Source: Vigna angularis (Eukaryota > Streptophyta > Magnoliopsida > Fabales > Fabaceae). Taken from it: a stretch of DNA of 64,000 bases. This document shows positions 37,700 to 49,950 of this stretch, piece after piece (within the stretch, counting starts at the first letter, position 1; each line of letters starts with the position of its first letter). The DNA lies in the NCBI RefSeq assembly GCF_016808095.1, contig NC_068973.1, positions 34,280,077-34,344,076 on the forward strand, in the 5' to 3' direction. The position numbers and the translations under genes are program-made. Under the pieces are notes generated by a model. The model had not been told where the DNA came from, did no database searches, and saw nothing but the letters and a program-made list of their open reading frames with translations.

Positions 37700-40600
37700 T
37701 TTATATCTTTTCTTAGGTTGGAGAATCATGTCCACTATGTGGTATTTGTCTAATATCGTAAAATGGACCCAAAAGATTGTAAAGCCCAATAGATAATGGA
37801 CTAAACGCACTTAAGAAAGTGTCATATTACATTATATATATATATATATATATCTTAAAAACATAATTTGAGCAGTTGAAATGGTTGGATTAATATTAAC
37901 TACTGTTCAAATTACATAAATTTATAAGCTAACTATCAACTAATGCCGATATTTTCATTATTTGCTATAAACAAAACGTAAAATAAATTATACTATCCCT
38001 TTTACCTTCCTTTTTCATCCATTATTTTTATTTGATTTAATTAAATAAAATGTTTTAATATTTTCAATTTTCATTTTATCACTGAAGTTACATTCTCTAT
38101 TTAAGATAATATCTTTTCAAACTTCATTTTACAACCTATTCATTAAATAGTAATACTTATTAGGCTGTATACACGTGACATTAAGTGGGTTTAGGTAAAG
38201 TCATTATGGGTCCAATAAGAAAATCTCAAGTTTAATTAGGTTGGACTAGATCAATTTATATCCTTTATTTTGTCAGATTTAATCCACTTTTTTATTGTAA
38301 TAAATTGAGTTGAGTCAATTAAGTTATAAAATTAAAATGTTTTTAACTAAAATGTGCAATTAAAATTTTTTTTCTCTCTCGGTATTTTATAGTATTTTTT
38401 TGAAAAATATATTATATTATTTCCTATTTAAATAATTTAAAAAAATATTTTTAATTGATAGAATAAAATAAACTAAAATTTTACTATTTAAAAAAAAATC
38501 GACTCTCTGAGTTAGATTGAGTTAAATTCAACCATAGGCATGTTAAAGTTTTTTTTTTTAATTATATGTTTGATCATGATTATGTTATTAATGGAAAACA
38601 TTGGTGCTTTGAAGTAATTTTGATGATGATGCAAGTGAAGACTTAAAGACATGAAGAACCTATATTATAAATGTTAAAATTGATTTCTCTATAAATCATT
38701 TGTATAGGAATAATTTTACTTTTATAAACACTTAGAAGTTTTCTTTCTTAGGGATTCATTGCGCAAATAATCGATTATCTCGAGTGATTATCACTGTTTG
38801 ATTTAATATTGTTCAGGTCGTGTAAATAATTAATTATCCCTTAGAATAATCGATTATCACTTTTTGAAACCCCATAACAGACACAAATAATCAATTATTA
38901 CTTATGATAATAGATTATTTGTGGCAGTTGGAAGATGTCTTTCTGACCTTGCACGAACCTTAGGCTATAAATAGTGTTTTTCACGGCTCTTAGAAAGTAA
39001 TTTTTCATTTGAGAGTATTAGAGCTGTGTGTCTAAGGGAAGCTCTTTGTGAGTGAAAAGAAATCTATGCCATTTGAGAATACATAGATTTTCTAAGGAAG
39101 TTCTCAAGTGATAGTGTGCTCTTGTCAAGTCTTGTAAATAGGAGAAGCCCGCGCTTAGTGAGTCTATGGTCGGGGCAGTTCTCTTCAAGATGACTTAGCA
39201 GTTTTCTTTCGGTTCGTTTATCGAAGGAAGATTCTTCCATTCGTTTGTCGAAAAAATGTATTTTCTATTCATACTCTTTATTTCATATTATTGTAATATG
39301 TGAAACAATATTTTAGTGAAAAGGTTACCGAACATAGAATATTTTGATTTGAACCAAGATAAAAATTCTGTGTTGATTTTCTCTTCTTATACTCTTTAAA
39401 ATTTTAGCACACCAGTTTGATAAAAGTTTTATAAGAAAATTAAAATTTCTAAAGAAACTATTTTATTGACCGCAACACGATTTTCGTCTTTTAAAGGTTT
39501 TTTTTACTCCATTGTACGACTAACTGATACCTACGTTATTGACATTTTATTCAAATATATAAAAATAAGATGAAATTGCTCATTAGTCTTTTTAAAAAAA
39601 ATTTAAATTTAAAATTTTGTTTGAAAAATCTATTATATTTCAAGCGTGACAAGCTGAATCTTAGGTAAATAATATAATAAGATAATTTATAGATTTTACA
39701 GGTCTCCAAGTTTGGACTTGTTGAAGTCATGATTGATTGTCAAAGTTGTAAAAGAAATTGTTTGTCAATGCTGGAAGCAACAAAAATTTAAGGAAAAGCA
39801 AAAAAAAAGAAAAAAGAAAGGGGTGAGAGATTTGCAGAGTGACACAACATTTGGTTGCTTTAAAGTGTTAAAAATGGTTGAAGAAGAAACATTTTTTGCT
39901 TTGCATGTAAAATGAAAATTGATAAAGAAGGGACAAAACACAAGTTAGCCAAAAAAGAGGTACAAAATATCTCAGCCTTTTGCTTCTCACTCAAGCTTGT
40001 CCAATTCATTATCTGTCACTGCCAGCCTTTGTATTCTTCATACTGTCTTTGCTCTTCCAGAGTGCAAGTGCATGCATAAGGTTACTTAGAATAAGAATCA
40101 AACGGAGATAAATTCCCCATTAAACTCTCACAATTTAAGAAATATTTTGTACAATATTCCATGCATATTGATAGTTCATAACTGATGTAGCAAATATATT
40201 ATTGTAAGGCAATCTATATATATAGACAGGTACATGTCAACTAAATTACATCAAATTGATTTTACGAATTTGGATGAAACTAATTATTATTTATCAGATT
40301 CAGTTAATCATTCAATTAAGATAAAAAATAAATAATTAAATTTAACAAAATTGAATCGTAATTAACTTTATATGATTTTTGAAAATTTTACGAATTAATT
40401 AGTAAACAGTTTAAATATTAAATTAACTTAAACATCAGTGTGTTTTTAATAAATATACCTGATCGACGAGAAAACACGAATAATAAAAAAAATTAAGGAA
40501 TAAAAAAGATTGTTTGAAGTGAAAATAAAACTTTTTACACCAGAACATATATTATTTATCCATAAAAAACAATAAAAAATAGTATTAAAATAAATTTTAA

Positions 40601-41650
40601 TCAAAATATCAGTAAAATATTAGTAACCTTTGAATCAAAATTTTTAATATAATTTCATTACATTAACCAACGGTTATGTTAGTTAGTATATTGTAGGGTG
40701 TGCAAATGTAGCTTCGATAATCACTAAAATTGGATATTTGAAGCTTTGTGAGAATGTTGAAGAAGATGGTTTGATGATTGTGAGATGTTTGAAGTTTCTG
40801 ATAAGTATTGTTAGGAATGCTTAATTGTGAAAGAAGCAATGAAAACCTTTAGACAAACCTAATTAAAAGAATATAAGACCACATGGAGCAAAGTTCAGAC
40901 CAAACTTTTGATTGTACAAGAAAATCCTCTTTCAACTATGTAGGTTTGAAACATATGAGAGGGAAAATAAGATCTTATAGTATGTTAATTGTTGGAAGAC
41001 TATGAAGAAGATTAGCCAAATTTTGAATAGCAAGAATAAGAATTCCCATAAGTATTGCCTCTGAACTTAGAATAGAGATATTTAAAACATTTTCTCCTAA
41101 AACCATGTGACTATGTCATAAAACTCGGATTTAACTTCAAACACTCTTCAACATGTCGCCAAGTTACACAGTCTGCTTAAAACCACCGTCAAATTGTGCA
41201 TATACACAATCGTGCACATTTTCTCATCAAACAGCCTGTGCACCATTTCTAAAATGTCGGTTTTGTTGAATTGGGTATATCATTTAATTATTTTACACGA
41301 GCTTCTGCTATAATTAAAACTCTGCTTAGCCTAAAGGTAGGAAGTTAAGAAAAATAATCATATTATGCTCTTAATAAATTAGTAGCTCCATCCATCAAAC
41401 ATTAAATAGTAAAAAAAAATGTAATAAATTTCATTAGTAGGGGTAAAGATAAATTTATATGACTTTTCTATTAAATTTTTAAAATACACTAAGGCCGAAG
41501 AAGGATTTTGAATTAAATAATGGAGAATGGAAATTGAGATTTTAAGTGTATTAGATTATTTCAAAAACTGTAATTATTGTGAAAAAGATGATTTCAATAA
41601 AAGAAATTCATCTATTAATTATTTAAGCAGTAGTGTGATCAGGAAAAAGC
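37700..41650. other. Intergenic DNA, no gene supported
   Basis: AT-rich apart from the LTR-like block described separately (about 38560-39540). The frame at 39733-39915 is lysine-rich low complexity. The stretch 40690-41280 has less biased composition and may be old retroelement remains, but no domain is readable. Confidence 0.5.
38560..39540 (+). mobile_element. Solo-LTR-like or retroelement remnant, borders uncertain
   Basis: A block of about 1 kb differs from the surrounding AT-rich DNA and has LTR-like order: a first half with ATAATCGATTAT palindromes near 38768 and 38848 and degenerate copies near 38886 and 38908, a TATA box GGCTATAAATAG at 38963-38974, then a leader-like half with GTCTTGTAAATAGG and GAAGCCCGCGC. 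No polymerase or gag sequence adjoins it. I could not find a matching 5-bp duplication, so the ends are estimates. Confidence 0.4.
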
Positions 41651-41659
41651 ACGAACATC

Positions 41660-41880
41660 CTAACCCAACTCACGTGGCAGATAGGCACGTGGTCTCACGT
41701 TATGGTAGCCTCGTATAGGATATTTAAAATTGAGAAAAGATGATATAAAAAAGGTTGTGACAAATAGATTCTTGCCACGTGTAATTGACCACCGTCTGTT
41801 TTGGCTTTTGACACGAGCGTAACACTCACATGCTCGCTGACAGAGTGACACACTACCCATCCTTCTCAATCACGTGCACC
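41660..41880. promoter_or_regulatory. Cluster of four G-boxes (CACGTG)
   Basis: CACGTG occurs at 41671-41676, 41686-41691, 41776-41781 and 41871-41876, with extra CACGT cores at 41696 and elsewhere. This is an ABRE/G-box-like cluster of the kind bound by bZIP and bHLH factors. A TATA-like CTTAAATAATC follows at about 41896. No open frame follows on either strand, so the regulated transcript, if any, is unknown. Confidence 0.5.
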
Positions 41881-41938
41881 TTGTGCCCACGCCTCTTAAA
41901 TAATCATAATCATCCTCTCAAATTTAAATACCAAATTC

Positions 41939-41941
<3 letters not shown>

Positions 41942-41970
<29 letters not shown>
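41942..41970. repeat. (AT)n microsatellite, about 29 bp
   Basis: A short pure AT run. Other shorter runs lie near 31690, 32310, 33570 and 37830. Confidence 0.95.
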
Positions 41971-41973
<3 letters not shown>

Positions 41974-43417
41974 TATATAATCAGTTTATTTTACCATTTT
42001 GATCAAATGTATTTTTAACTCTTACAGTTCAAAGTTTCCTTAAAATAAATAATTATCAAAATTCATAAATATATAGACCACTGAGAGTGCGTATAATTTT
42101 CTTTATAGTTTTGATTCTTCTATTTGAATTTATATAATGACATTGTGTCCTATGTTACCATTCCACAGCAGTTAGCTGTATTTTGTTATTTACTATACAA
42201 ATCCATGATTTTTTAATTACACTTTTCGTCCCCCTACTTTACTTTTTTTTTCATTTTCTTAATTACTTAAATAATCTGAATTAAATTCAAATAATTCTAT
42301 TCTATAGTTAACACAGTTGTACAACATACATGTAATTAATTTATCCAAATTAAATAAAATATTTAAGTATAAAAGTGTCACATTAATTATATATCACATT
42401 AATTTATTATACTTTTTAATTTTAGAGTGAGGGTTTAACTTAAAAATGAAATATGTAAATATTTGAAACTAAAGAGATAAAATTTACACGCTCTTCTTTA
42501 TTTTATAAATTTAACCCGCTTTCTCATAAGTCACGTTAGGTATGGGTCAGACTTAAAGGTTAATATAGTTTGCATGCTTCTCATACATACTACTTCTTCT
42601 TATTATTAATAATAATAATAATTTTAATTAATTATTGTAAATATTACATCCATCACTAATAATTTAATGCATTACTCAAATAAATAACTAATAATTATTA
42701 TAATACCTTGTATAATATCATATTACTAGTGTATATATACAATATTCATCCGAATGGTCTAATAATTTTATTAAACAATAATTATATCATGAGAAACAAT
42801 ATTAGGATTTGATTTGATATTTTTCAATGACTATCTTTACTAAATCATGTTTCTAAATTTAGTAATCATGTTTACTATATGTTGTATAATATGTAGGTAG
42901 TTGTCAATTCTATAATTTTAAGTCATACAAAAGTGACATGAAAATACATTTTAATTTCAAATGAGTTATAAGAAACCAAATTATATATATGAACAAAATA
43001 TTCAACTTTAATAAACCATTTAGAGTATCTATATAACATCTAGGTAAAAAGGTCAAATACAGTTATAAAAAATATATAAAAATAAAGCATGCTTATTCAG
43101 AATAATTCTTCGGCTACCTTTAATTATGAAACAAATATTAGAAAGAAACAATACCTGTAAGCTGTAAGTAAATTTACTTTTACTTTTTCTATAACCAATG
43201 ATTATAAACTATTATTTTGATGAAATTGTTAACTATAATTATAGTAATAATTCACAAAAATGAAAATCATCATTTCTCCCTTATTTTCACAAAGTGTAAT
43301 TATTATGTAATGATATTACATATAGTAATTCATAATTATATATTATTTACTTATAGTAATTGGAATTTGAATTTATTTTTACATGTTTATAATTGTATTT
43401 AATAAGTTAAACAAATG
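41971..43417. other. AT-rich intergenic DNA, nothing recognised
   Basis: No coding frame, RNA gene or element ends seen. The composition is strongly AT-rich throughout. Confidence 0.6.
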
Positions 43418-43931
43418 TAAAAGTTGTCAAAACGGTAACTCGGCTCGACCCGACTCAGTTTAACATACGTTGGTTCAGTAACTCACTTAATTATAATTTT
43501 TTTTAAATAAAAAAATTATAATTTTTTAATTCAAATCTAAATAAATTTTACTCTAAAATAATGTTAAACTCCAAAAACAATCAAAATAAAAAAATATATC
43601 ATACAATCCAAGTGTAATTCAAAATCAAGTACAAAAGACGAACAAATAAGTTTTCAATAGTAATAACTTTTGTATCATTTATTCATTTATAATATGATAA
43701 ATTTATAATATTTTTTGTTAAAACATTTTTTTTTATCTTTATTTATAATATAATAAAAAATACTAACTAACAATATTAAAATACAAAATAATAAAACATT
43801 AAATTAAATTAAATAAATTGATAAATTAACTTACATAAAAAAATTTATATTTTTTCAAATTTAACTTGACTCAAATTCATAATAAACTGATTAGCTGGAC
43901 GATTACGATCCATCTAATTTTAACAGCACTA
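43418..43931. mobile_element. hAT-like non-autonomous element, diverged and shortened copy, about 514 bp
   Basis: It shares long stretches with the element at 45257-45915: GTCAAAA near the left end, CGACCCGACTCA, a TAATTATAA block followed by CAAATCTAAATAAATTT, the ATGTTAAACT and ATCATACAATCCAA segments, and the right end CAGCACTA. It is about 145 bp shorter and its flanks no longer match, so it is an old insertion. It has no coding capacity. Confidence 0.65.
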
Positions 43932-44654
43932 CGGAAGAATATGGATTGAAAGATGAAGTAGGGTAGTGGATATACAAATACTATGTTTGTTAAATGATGA
44001 GATTTTTCTTATAATTGAAGCAATAAAATATTAAGAGCACAACCTTATCCATTATTCATTAATTTCTACGAGATTAGAACCTGTGGCTGCATAGGGATTG
44101 TCGTCACGATAAATTCACAGTTATTAGCACTCTTTTACTTGTCGGTGGATGACACGTGGCAGAGAACACCAGAATTTATTCACACTTACATCAACATCAC
44201 ATGCATGTCTTCCTTCTCCTCTTCATTTTTTTTTTACTTTCAACGGATTTTATTTAATATAGCTGTACACTCCTGGAATCATATGGTTGAATCAAGTAAA
44301 AATAAAATATTGAAATAAGAAATTTATTGGTTGTAGTGATTATATACTATTGTTAAATATAAACTTTTAAAATTAATATTTATAACATTTTAATATTAAC
44401 TACTAAACCATTAATATAGAATTTCTTATTTATATATACATATGAACTCCTTATAAAAACATGATTTCTTTTTTCATAATAAAATTTTAAATTTTATTTA
44501 CTTTGTATTTTCTTTTATATAAATTTGGTTTGGTTTTCCATATTTTTGGTTTCTCTTTTCTTGTAATAATTTCACATTTCTTTTAACAAATTCATGTGAA
44601 AACTTCTTGCTAATATGGATTTACTACAAAAAAAAAACTTTATAATAAAATCAA

Positions 44655-45031
44655 GGGTTAAATATGTTTTTGGTCCCTTAACTTTCAGCAAAAATTGGAA
44701 TTAGTCCCTCTTCAAAATTTTGGCCTAATTTAGTTCTAAAACTTTAGAAATGTGTGAATTTAGTCCTTTTAACAAAATTTTGTTAGGTTTATTTGATATT
44801 TCAAGTGCGTTTCATGATATCATTTGAGTTGTTTACCCCGTTTAACACATTTTTGCTCCAATATTCACTGAGAAATATGTTTGAAACATCAAATACAGTT
44901 AACAAAGTTTGGTTAAAAGGACTAAATTCACACATTTCTAAAGTTTGGGGACTAAATTAGTCCAAATTTTTGAAGAGGGACTAATTCCAATTTTCGCTGA
45001 AAGTTAAGGGACCAAAAACATATTTAACCCT
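44655..45031. mobile_element. Mutator-type MITE, 377 bp
   Basis: Perfect 9-bp direct repeats TAAAATCAA flank it at 44646-44654 and 45032-45040. It is almost entirely inverted repeat: the left arm starts GGGTTAAATATGTTTTTGG and the right arm ends with its complement, CCAAAAACATATTTAACCC. The arms extend about 150 bp around a short centre with a TCACTGAGAAATATG stretch. It encodes nothing. The near-perfect ends and intact duplication suggest a fairly recent insertion. Confidence 0.9.
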
Positions 45032-45040
45032 AAAATCAAT

Positions 45041-45256
45041 CATAAATTTCCTATATTAACAAGAAAATGTAAAATGATATCTGTGACTCATATTTAATTA
45101 AACTTAAATTTTATTTTATTATGTATAAAGGACTTGACAAATTTTACTTTTTTATAGAAATTTGATATTTGTTAGAAATAATTTTAACCATTTATAGCTT
45201 TTAAAGAATAGTTAGTGATAGGAAAAATTATTATAGAATTAATTTAAGATTAAAAC
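45041..45256. other. Short AT-rich spacer between two DNA transposons
   Basis: About 216 bases without any coding or structural signal. Its last eight bases, ATTAAAAC, are the left target-site duplication of the next element. Confidence 0.6.
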
Positions 45257-45915
45257 TAGAACTGTCAAAATGGGTAATCCGGGTGGACCCACCACGGGTT
45301 GGTCATTTAGTGAGTCAACCCAACCCGACTGACTTATTAGCGAGCTGAAAAAATTCGAACCTGTCCCGACTCTCACGGGGGTTGGGGGATTAAACAGGTT
45401 AACTAGCTCACTTAATTATAAGTGTTTTTAAAAATAAAAAAAATTATAATTTTATTAATTTAAATCTAAATAAATTTCACTCTAAAATGATGTTAAACTT
45501 CAAAGACAATTCAAAATAAATAAAAAATATCATACAATCCAAACGTAATCTAAAAACAAACACAAAAGGCAAACAAATAAGTTTTTAATATTGATAATTT
45601 TTGTATCACTTGTCCATTTATAATATTAGATTCTTGAATAGATAGATTTATAATATTTTTTCCTCTTGAAACATCTTTTTCTTTTATCCCCATTTAAATA
45701 TAATAAAAAAGGCTAACTAATAATATTAAAACACAAAAATAACAAATAATTAAATTAAATTAGGTGGATTGGTCAGCTCACCACGGGTTCAACCCGGTGA
45801 GTCGGGTTGAAAACTAACCCACATAAAAAAATTACATTTTTTTCAAATCCAACCCGACTCAAATCTATGATGGGTCGAGTTGGCTCGCAGATTACAATCC
45901 ATCTTAACAACACTA
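45257..45915. mobile_element. hAT-like non-autonomous element, 659 bp
   Basis: Exact 8-bp direct repeats ATTAAAAC at 45249-45256 and 45916-45923 flank it, the duplication size of the hAT superfamily. The left terminus TAGAACTGTCAAAATGG and the complement of the right terminus TAGTGTTGTTAAGATGG agree at 12 of 17 positions. GC-richer subterminal blocks rich in CAACCC, GGGTTG and CCCGACT lie inside both ends around an AT-rich core. It has no transposase. Related diverged copies lie at 29001-29668 and 43418-43931. Confidence 0.8.
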
Positions 45916-45923
45916 ATTAAAAC

Positions 45924-48694
45924 TAACCAAAAGAGACTAAACAAAACATTGACCTTTTGATTCCTTGAAGAATGTGCATATATAAAGTATATGTACAAAC
46001 ACTACCGCAATACTACACATTATTGAAAATAATAAAAATAATGATAAAATAAATAAATTTAAAACATTGGTAAGCAATGCTATTATGGTTGAAATTTACT
46101 TTTTAAAAGTATAGTTATATAATTGTGGAGCTGGTTTTGTTTTTTATCAGCAAATGTGGAGATGATAAGGAACCTTATATCTTATTCCTTGTTAAAAACG
46201 GTATTAAAATGTATATTTTAAGAAAATGAAGGAAAGTTACCTAAAGAGAAAATATAATTTACCTTACAAAATTAAGATGACCATAAAGATGTCAAAAAAA
46301 CAATTAAACTTAAATGTATAAAGATAATTGAATCGAGGGAAAGCATATGTATGTTCTCTCTACACTTAGCTAGATTTGTCAATAAGAATAAAAAAAATGT
46401 ATTATTTCTTCTACCACCAATGTGTAATTAAATTATTTTATTTAATTTATAATTTTCATAATGCAAAGTTGTTGTTGTTTTTCATAATATCACACAATAT
46501 TAATCTTGGGACTTGCTGAAATCATAACTGAAAAACTATGTCCCAATATCAAAATTGAAACTTGAAACGTTACGAAGAGAGATATGCTTGTAAGGTAGGA
46601 GGAAGAGAAAAAAAAAATTAACATATTTAGATGTAATAGTTATGCACTAATTTACTTGCTATTTACTTTTCAAGGTGAAGCAGTAAAATGATTAAAAAGT
46701 TACTTATCTCTGTTTATGTATCGTAACTTGTGCTTAAGTGCTTAATACAGTGACATACTTAGATTTGTTTAATTAGTAAAGTTTGTCAAAAAAAATTAAT
46801 ACTGCCTTATGCTTTTTCTTTGTAATTTTGTTTTTTTGATCTCTTGTGTGTATAATTTTATTTTCTTTACTATTCTTCCGAGGGTTATAGATTTTACTTG
46901 TTGAACCCTAGCAATTAAAGGTTAAAACACAAACAAGAATCATTGACATGCATAGAAGAAGAGATTCTTGCAAGAGAATATTTATGACATGTATAGCAAC
47001 TTTTAATTAACTTATTCTCGCAAATCAAGGAACGTGGCTACTTATCACTTGAAAATTGACTGCTAAGATAAATGATATGCTGGACCACATAATAATTTTC
47101 TTGTCTTGATTCTTCTGTATAAAAAAACAATGCATTAATGTTAAAAATATATAATAATTAGTTAATTGACAAAAATATATTAGTATGTGACTATAGCATC
47201 TGAAAAAACTGAACAAAAATAATAAAAAGAAACCCAGTTCCCAAGAAACAATGAAAAATTGAAGAGGAAAGGCTGGCAAATGAAGTTGAATACAACACTA
47301 ATGTTCTACCCTTAGCTATAAACTTGCTCTATCACTCTCAAATGGGTTTGGTTTTAGACAAACTAAAGTGACAACTATATCCCTTTACCATATTTAATTA
47401 GCTAGCTCTCCATCTTCAAACCTAGCCCTCACTCTACACTTTAACTGTTCTACTTTTTATAATGCATAGTCTGTACTCAAAAATAAACTAATCTTGTGTT
47501 AGGAATCACTATTAAGATTTAAGTCAAATATCACTGATAAAAGATGAAGCACATTTATCTTTCACACATAAAAAAATAAATTTTTATATATTTTTAAAAA
47601 ATGTCAACTTAATGTAAAATATTTGTGTTTGTGAAATAATTAATTTTCTAATTAAAAGTTAAGATTTTTTTTTACTGATTTTTACTAGTACACATTGATA
47701 TTTTTATATTTTATAATAATATAATCTTTGACTTTTTCTTATTATATGTTGCATATTTTAATTGATCTTTTGAGTTATTAATGTCACACTTAATTTAATG
47801 TTAGTAGCACTTCCTACTTAATTAGTTTGGTAGATAATAAAAGATCTTATTTATATATATATTTCATATTTTTACACATGTATATTCTTACAAATATTAC
47901 ATGACTTTTTCGTAAGTCTACATGGGATGCTCGTGAGTACAGTCTCATTCACTGTAAATATCTTAATTTTGAATATATATTGTAACCATTTATGATCTTA
48001 AGTACTTTTTCTTAAGCAAGTACATGCTACGTATCTCACTATTATTTTTAGCAGTTTCTAAGATATTAACACTGCTTGATCAACATGCTGATTTGACTAA
48101 ATTGAAGACTTATTGTATCTGATCATGAAAAAATTATTTGATGTATTGTACAATTTGAATCATGATGCATATAGTCTATGTAACATTTTAAATTTTAAAA
48201 CTCAAATTTGTATATTCTTTCAATTACGTAAAAGTAACGCGAGAAGAGATATAGAAGAACCCTACACTAAGAAAAGCAGAGAAAACTTAGAAAATCAAAA
48301 CTGAGTTCAAAAGAAAAAGAAAAGGTAATAGCAAATAACCAAAGTAACTTGAATCACAAATTCGCGCAGTTTCTTTTAACTCAATTAAAGCCTCTTATTA
48401 TTTATAGTTTACGCTTTATTATTTTTAGGACAGGAGACTTTTTGTTTTATATTTTATTTTTTACATTGGCAAAAGGGAAAAAATAATAAATAAGTAAAAA
48501 AAAAAAAAAAAAGAGAGAGTAGTCCCATATAGGTGTCCGTTTGTCCCCTTTAAACGCAAATAAACCCTCTTCTGGTTTTCTCTCTCACCACTGAAAACCA
48601 CAACTTTGGCACACTTTGTGTCTGGAACTCCCTATACTTTCTCACTTCACCTTCTTCATAATTTTCCTTGAACCCACCACAACAACCAGAAGCC
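45924..48694. other. Intergenic DNA and upstream region of the GATA factor gene
   Basis: No gene is supported up to about 48.5 kb; small frames such as 47025-47279 (minus) are AT-driven. The final 180 bases, with a poly(A) run at 48498-48513 and a C/T-rich leader (TTTTCTCTCTCACCAC), look like the GATA gene's promoter and 5'UTR. Confidence 0.5.
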
Positions 48695-49950
48695 ATGGAA
48701 GCACAAGAGTTATTCCAGAACACCTTTTACCCTCAATTCTCCTCCGACAACGTCACTTCCTCTAACACCAACGCCTCCACCACCGACCACTTCATCGTCG
48801 AAGATTTCTTCGACTTCTCAAACAGCGACGAGGCTCCCCTCATCGACGCCACCTTTGACTCTCTCCCCACTGACCACTCTTCCACCGTAACCAACCTCGA
48901 CACCACCACCAACAACTCCAATTTCTCCGCCACCGATGCTCATTTCTCCGGTGACCTCTCCCTCCCGGTACACACGTGTCTCTAAACTCTATACATGTGT
49001 TATGCTAACAAATGCAATTGCTGCCTATGTGTTACTTCTACACTCTCCCCAAACCCAAAAATTTTAATTTCAATAAATTTATTTTTTTCTTTTTTCCAAT
49101 TCTCATGCCACGTCCAATCAATACAACAAATTCTTGTCCTTATTACATACACGCTTTTCGCTTTTGTTAATGTTGCAATTTCCTTTTCTTTCGGTAATAT
49201 TATAGTTTTTTTAAATAATAAAGAAGATTAATTAATTAATTAATTGATTGTGTGTCTGCACAGTATGACGATCTTGCTGAATTGGAGTGGCTGTCGAAAT
49301 TCGCCGAGGAATCCTTTTCCAGTGAGGATTTACAGAAGCTGCAGCTGATATCCGGTGCCGGAGTGCAAAAGGAAACCGCATCGGAAACGCGAGACCCGAA
49401 CCCGGCTCTGTTCAACCCTCAAGTATCGGTTCGGGGGAAGGCGAGGAGTAAGCGGACTCGTGGACCACCATGCAATTGGTCCTCTCGATTGGTTGTCCTC
49501 TCTCCGAACACGATGTCTCCGGAGTCTTCTCATTCATACAGCGGTAAGAAGGTCGCCCCGCGGAGGAGGGATGTGAGCGAAGGCAGCAGCGAGGGCAGGA
49601 AGTGTCTGCATTGCGCAACAGACAAAACGCCACAGTGGCGGACGGGTCCCATGGGTCCTAAAACACTTTGCAATGCATGCGGCGTGAGGTACAAGTCCGG
49701 TAGGCTGGTGCCGGAGTACAGGCCCGCCGCAAGCCCAACCTTCGTGCTGACAAAACACTCGAACTCGCACCGGAAAGTGTTGGAGCTGCGACGGCAGAAG
49801 GAAATGGTGAGGGTCCAGCAGCAGCAATTGCTCCATCTGCAACATCAGCAGAACATGATGTTCGATGTTCCATCCAACGGTGAGGATTATTTGATCCATC
49901 AGCAATGGGCTCCGACTTCCCACACCTCATCTAATCTCCTGCTAGACTAG
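48695..49950 (+). CDS. GATA-type zinc-finger transcription factor, subfamily I (A)
   Basis: Two exons, 48695-48967 and 49264-49950. The intron (CCG|GTACAC ... CTGCACAG|TATGAC) lies between whole codons and gives 319 aa. The start is the first ATG of the frame (MEAQELF). The plant-type GATA finger has Cys205, 208, 227 and 230 (C-x2-C-x18-C-x2-C) with [20 protein letters not shown] and the basic tail [15 protein letters not shown] basic stretch [13 protein letters not shown] is a likely nuclear signal. The acidic N terminus ([11 protein letters not shown]) and the [19 protein letters not shown] motif are typical of the GATA5/9/12 group, whose members regulate light- and growth-related genes through WGATAR sites. 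A Gln-rich stretch follows the finger. Group membership is confident; which Arabidopsis gene is the closest is not. Confidence 0.93.

Noticed and set aside
48668..48694. Upstream extension of the GATA protein by nine residues
   Set aside because: It would begin at TTG; the ATG at 48695 is the proper start.
49534..49923. 129-codon minus-strand frame opposite the GATA gene
   Set aside because: Shadow of the GC-rich GATA exon, no family resemblance, and the sense strand has an intact zinc finger.
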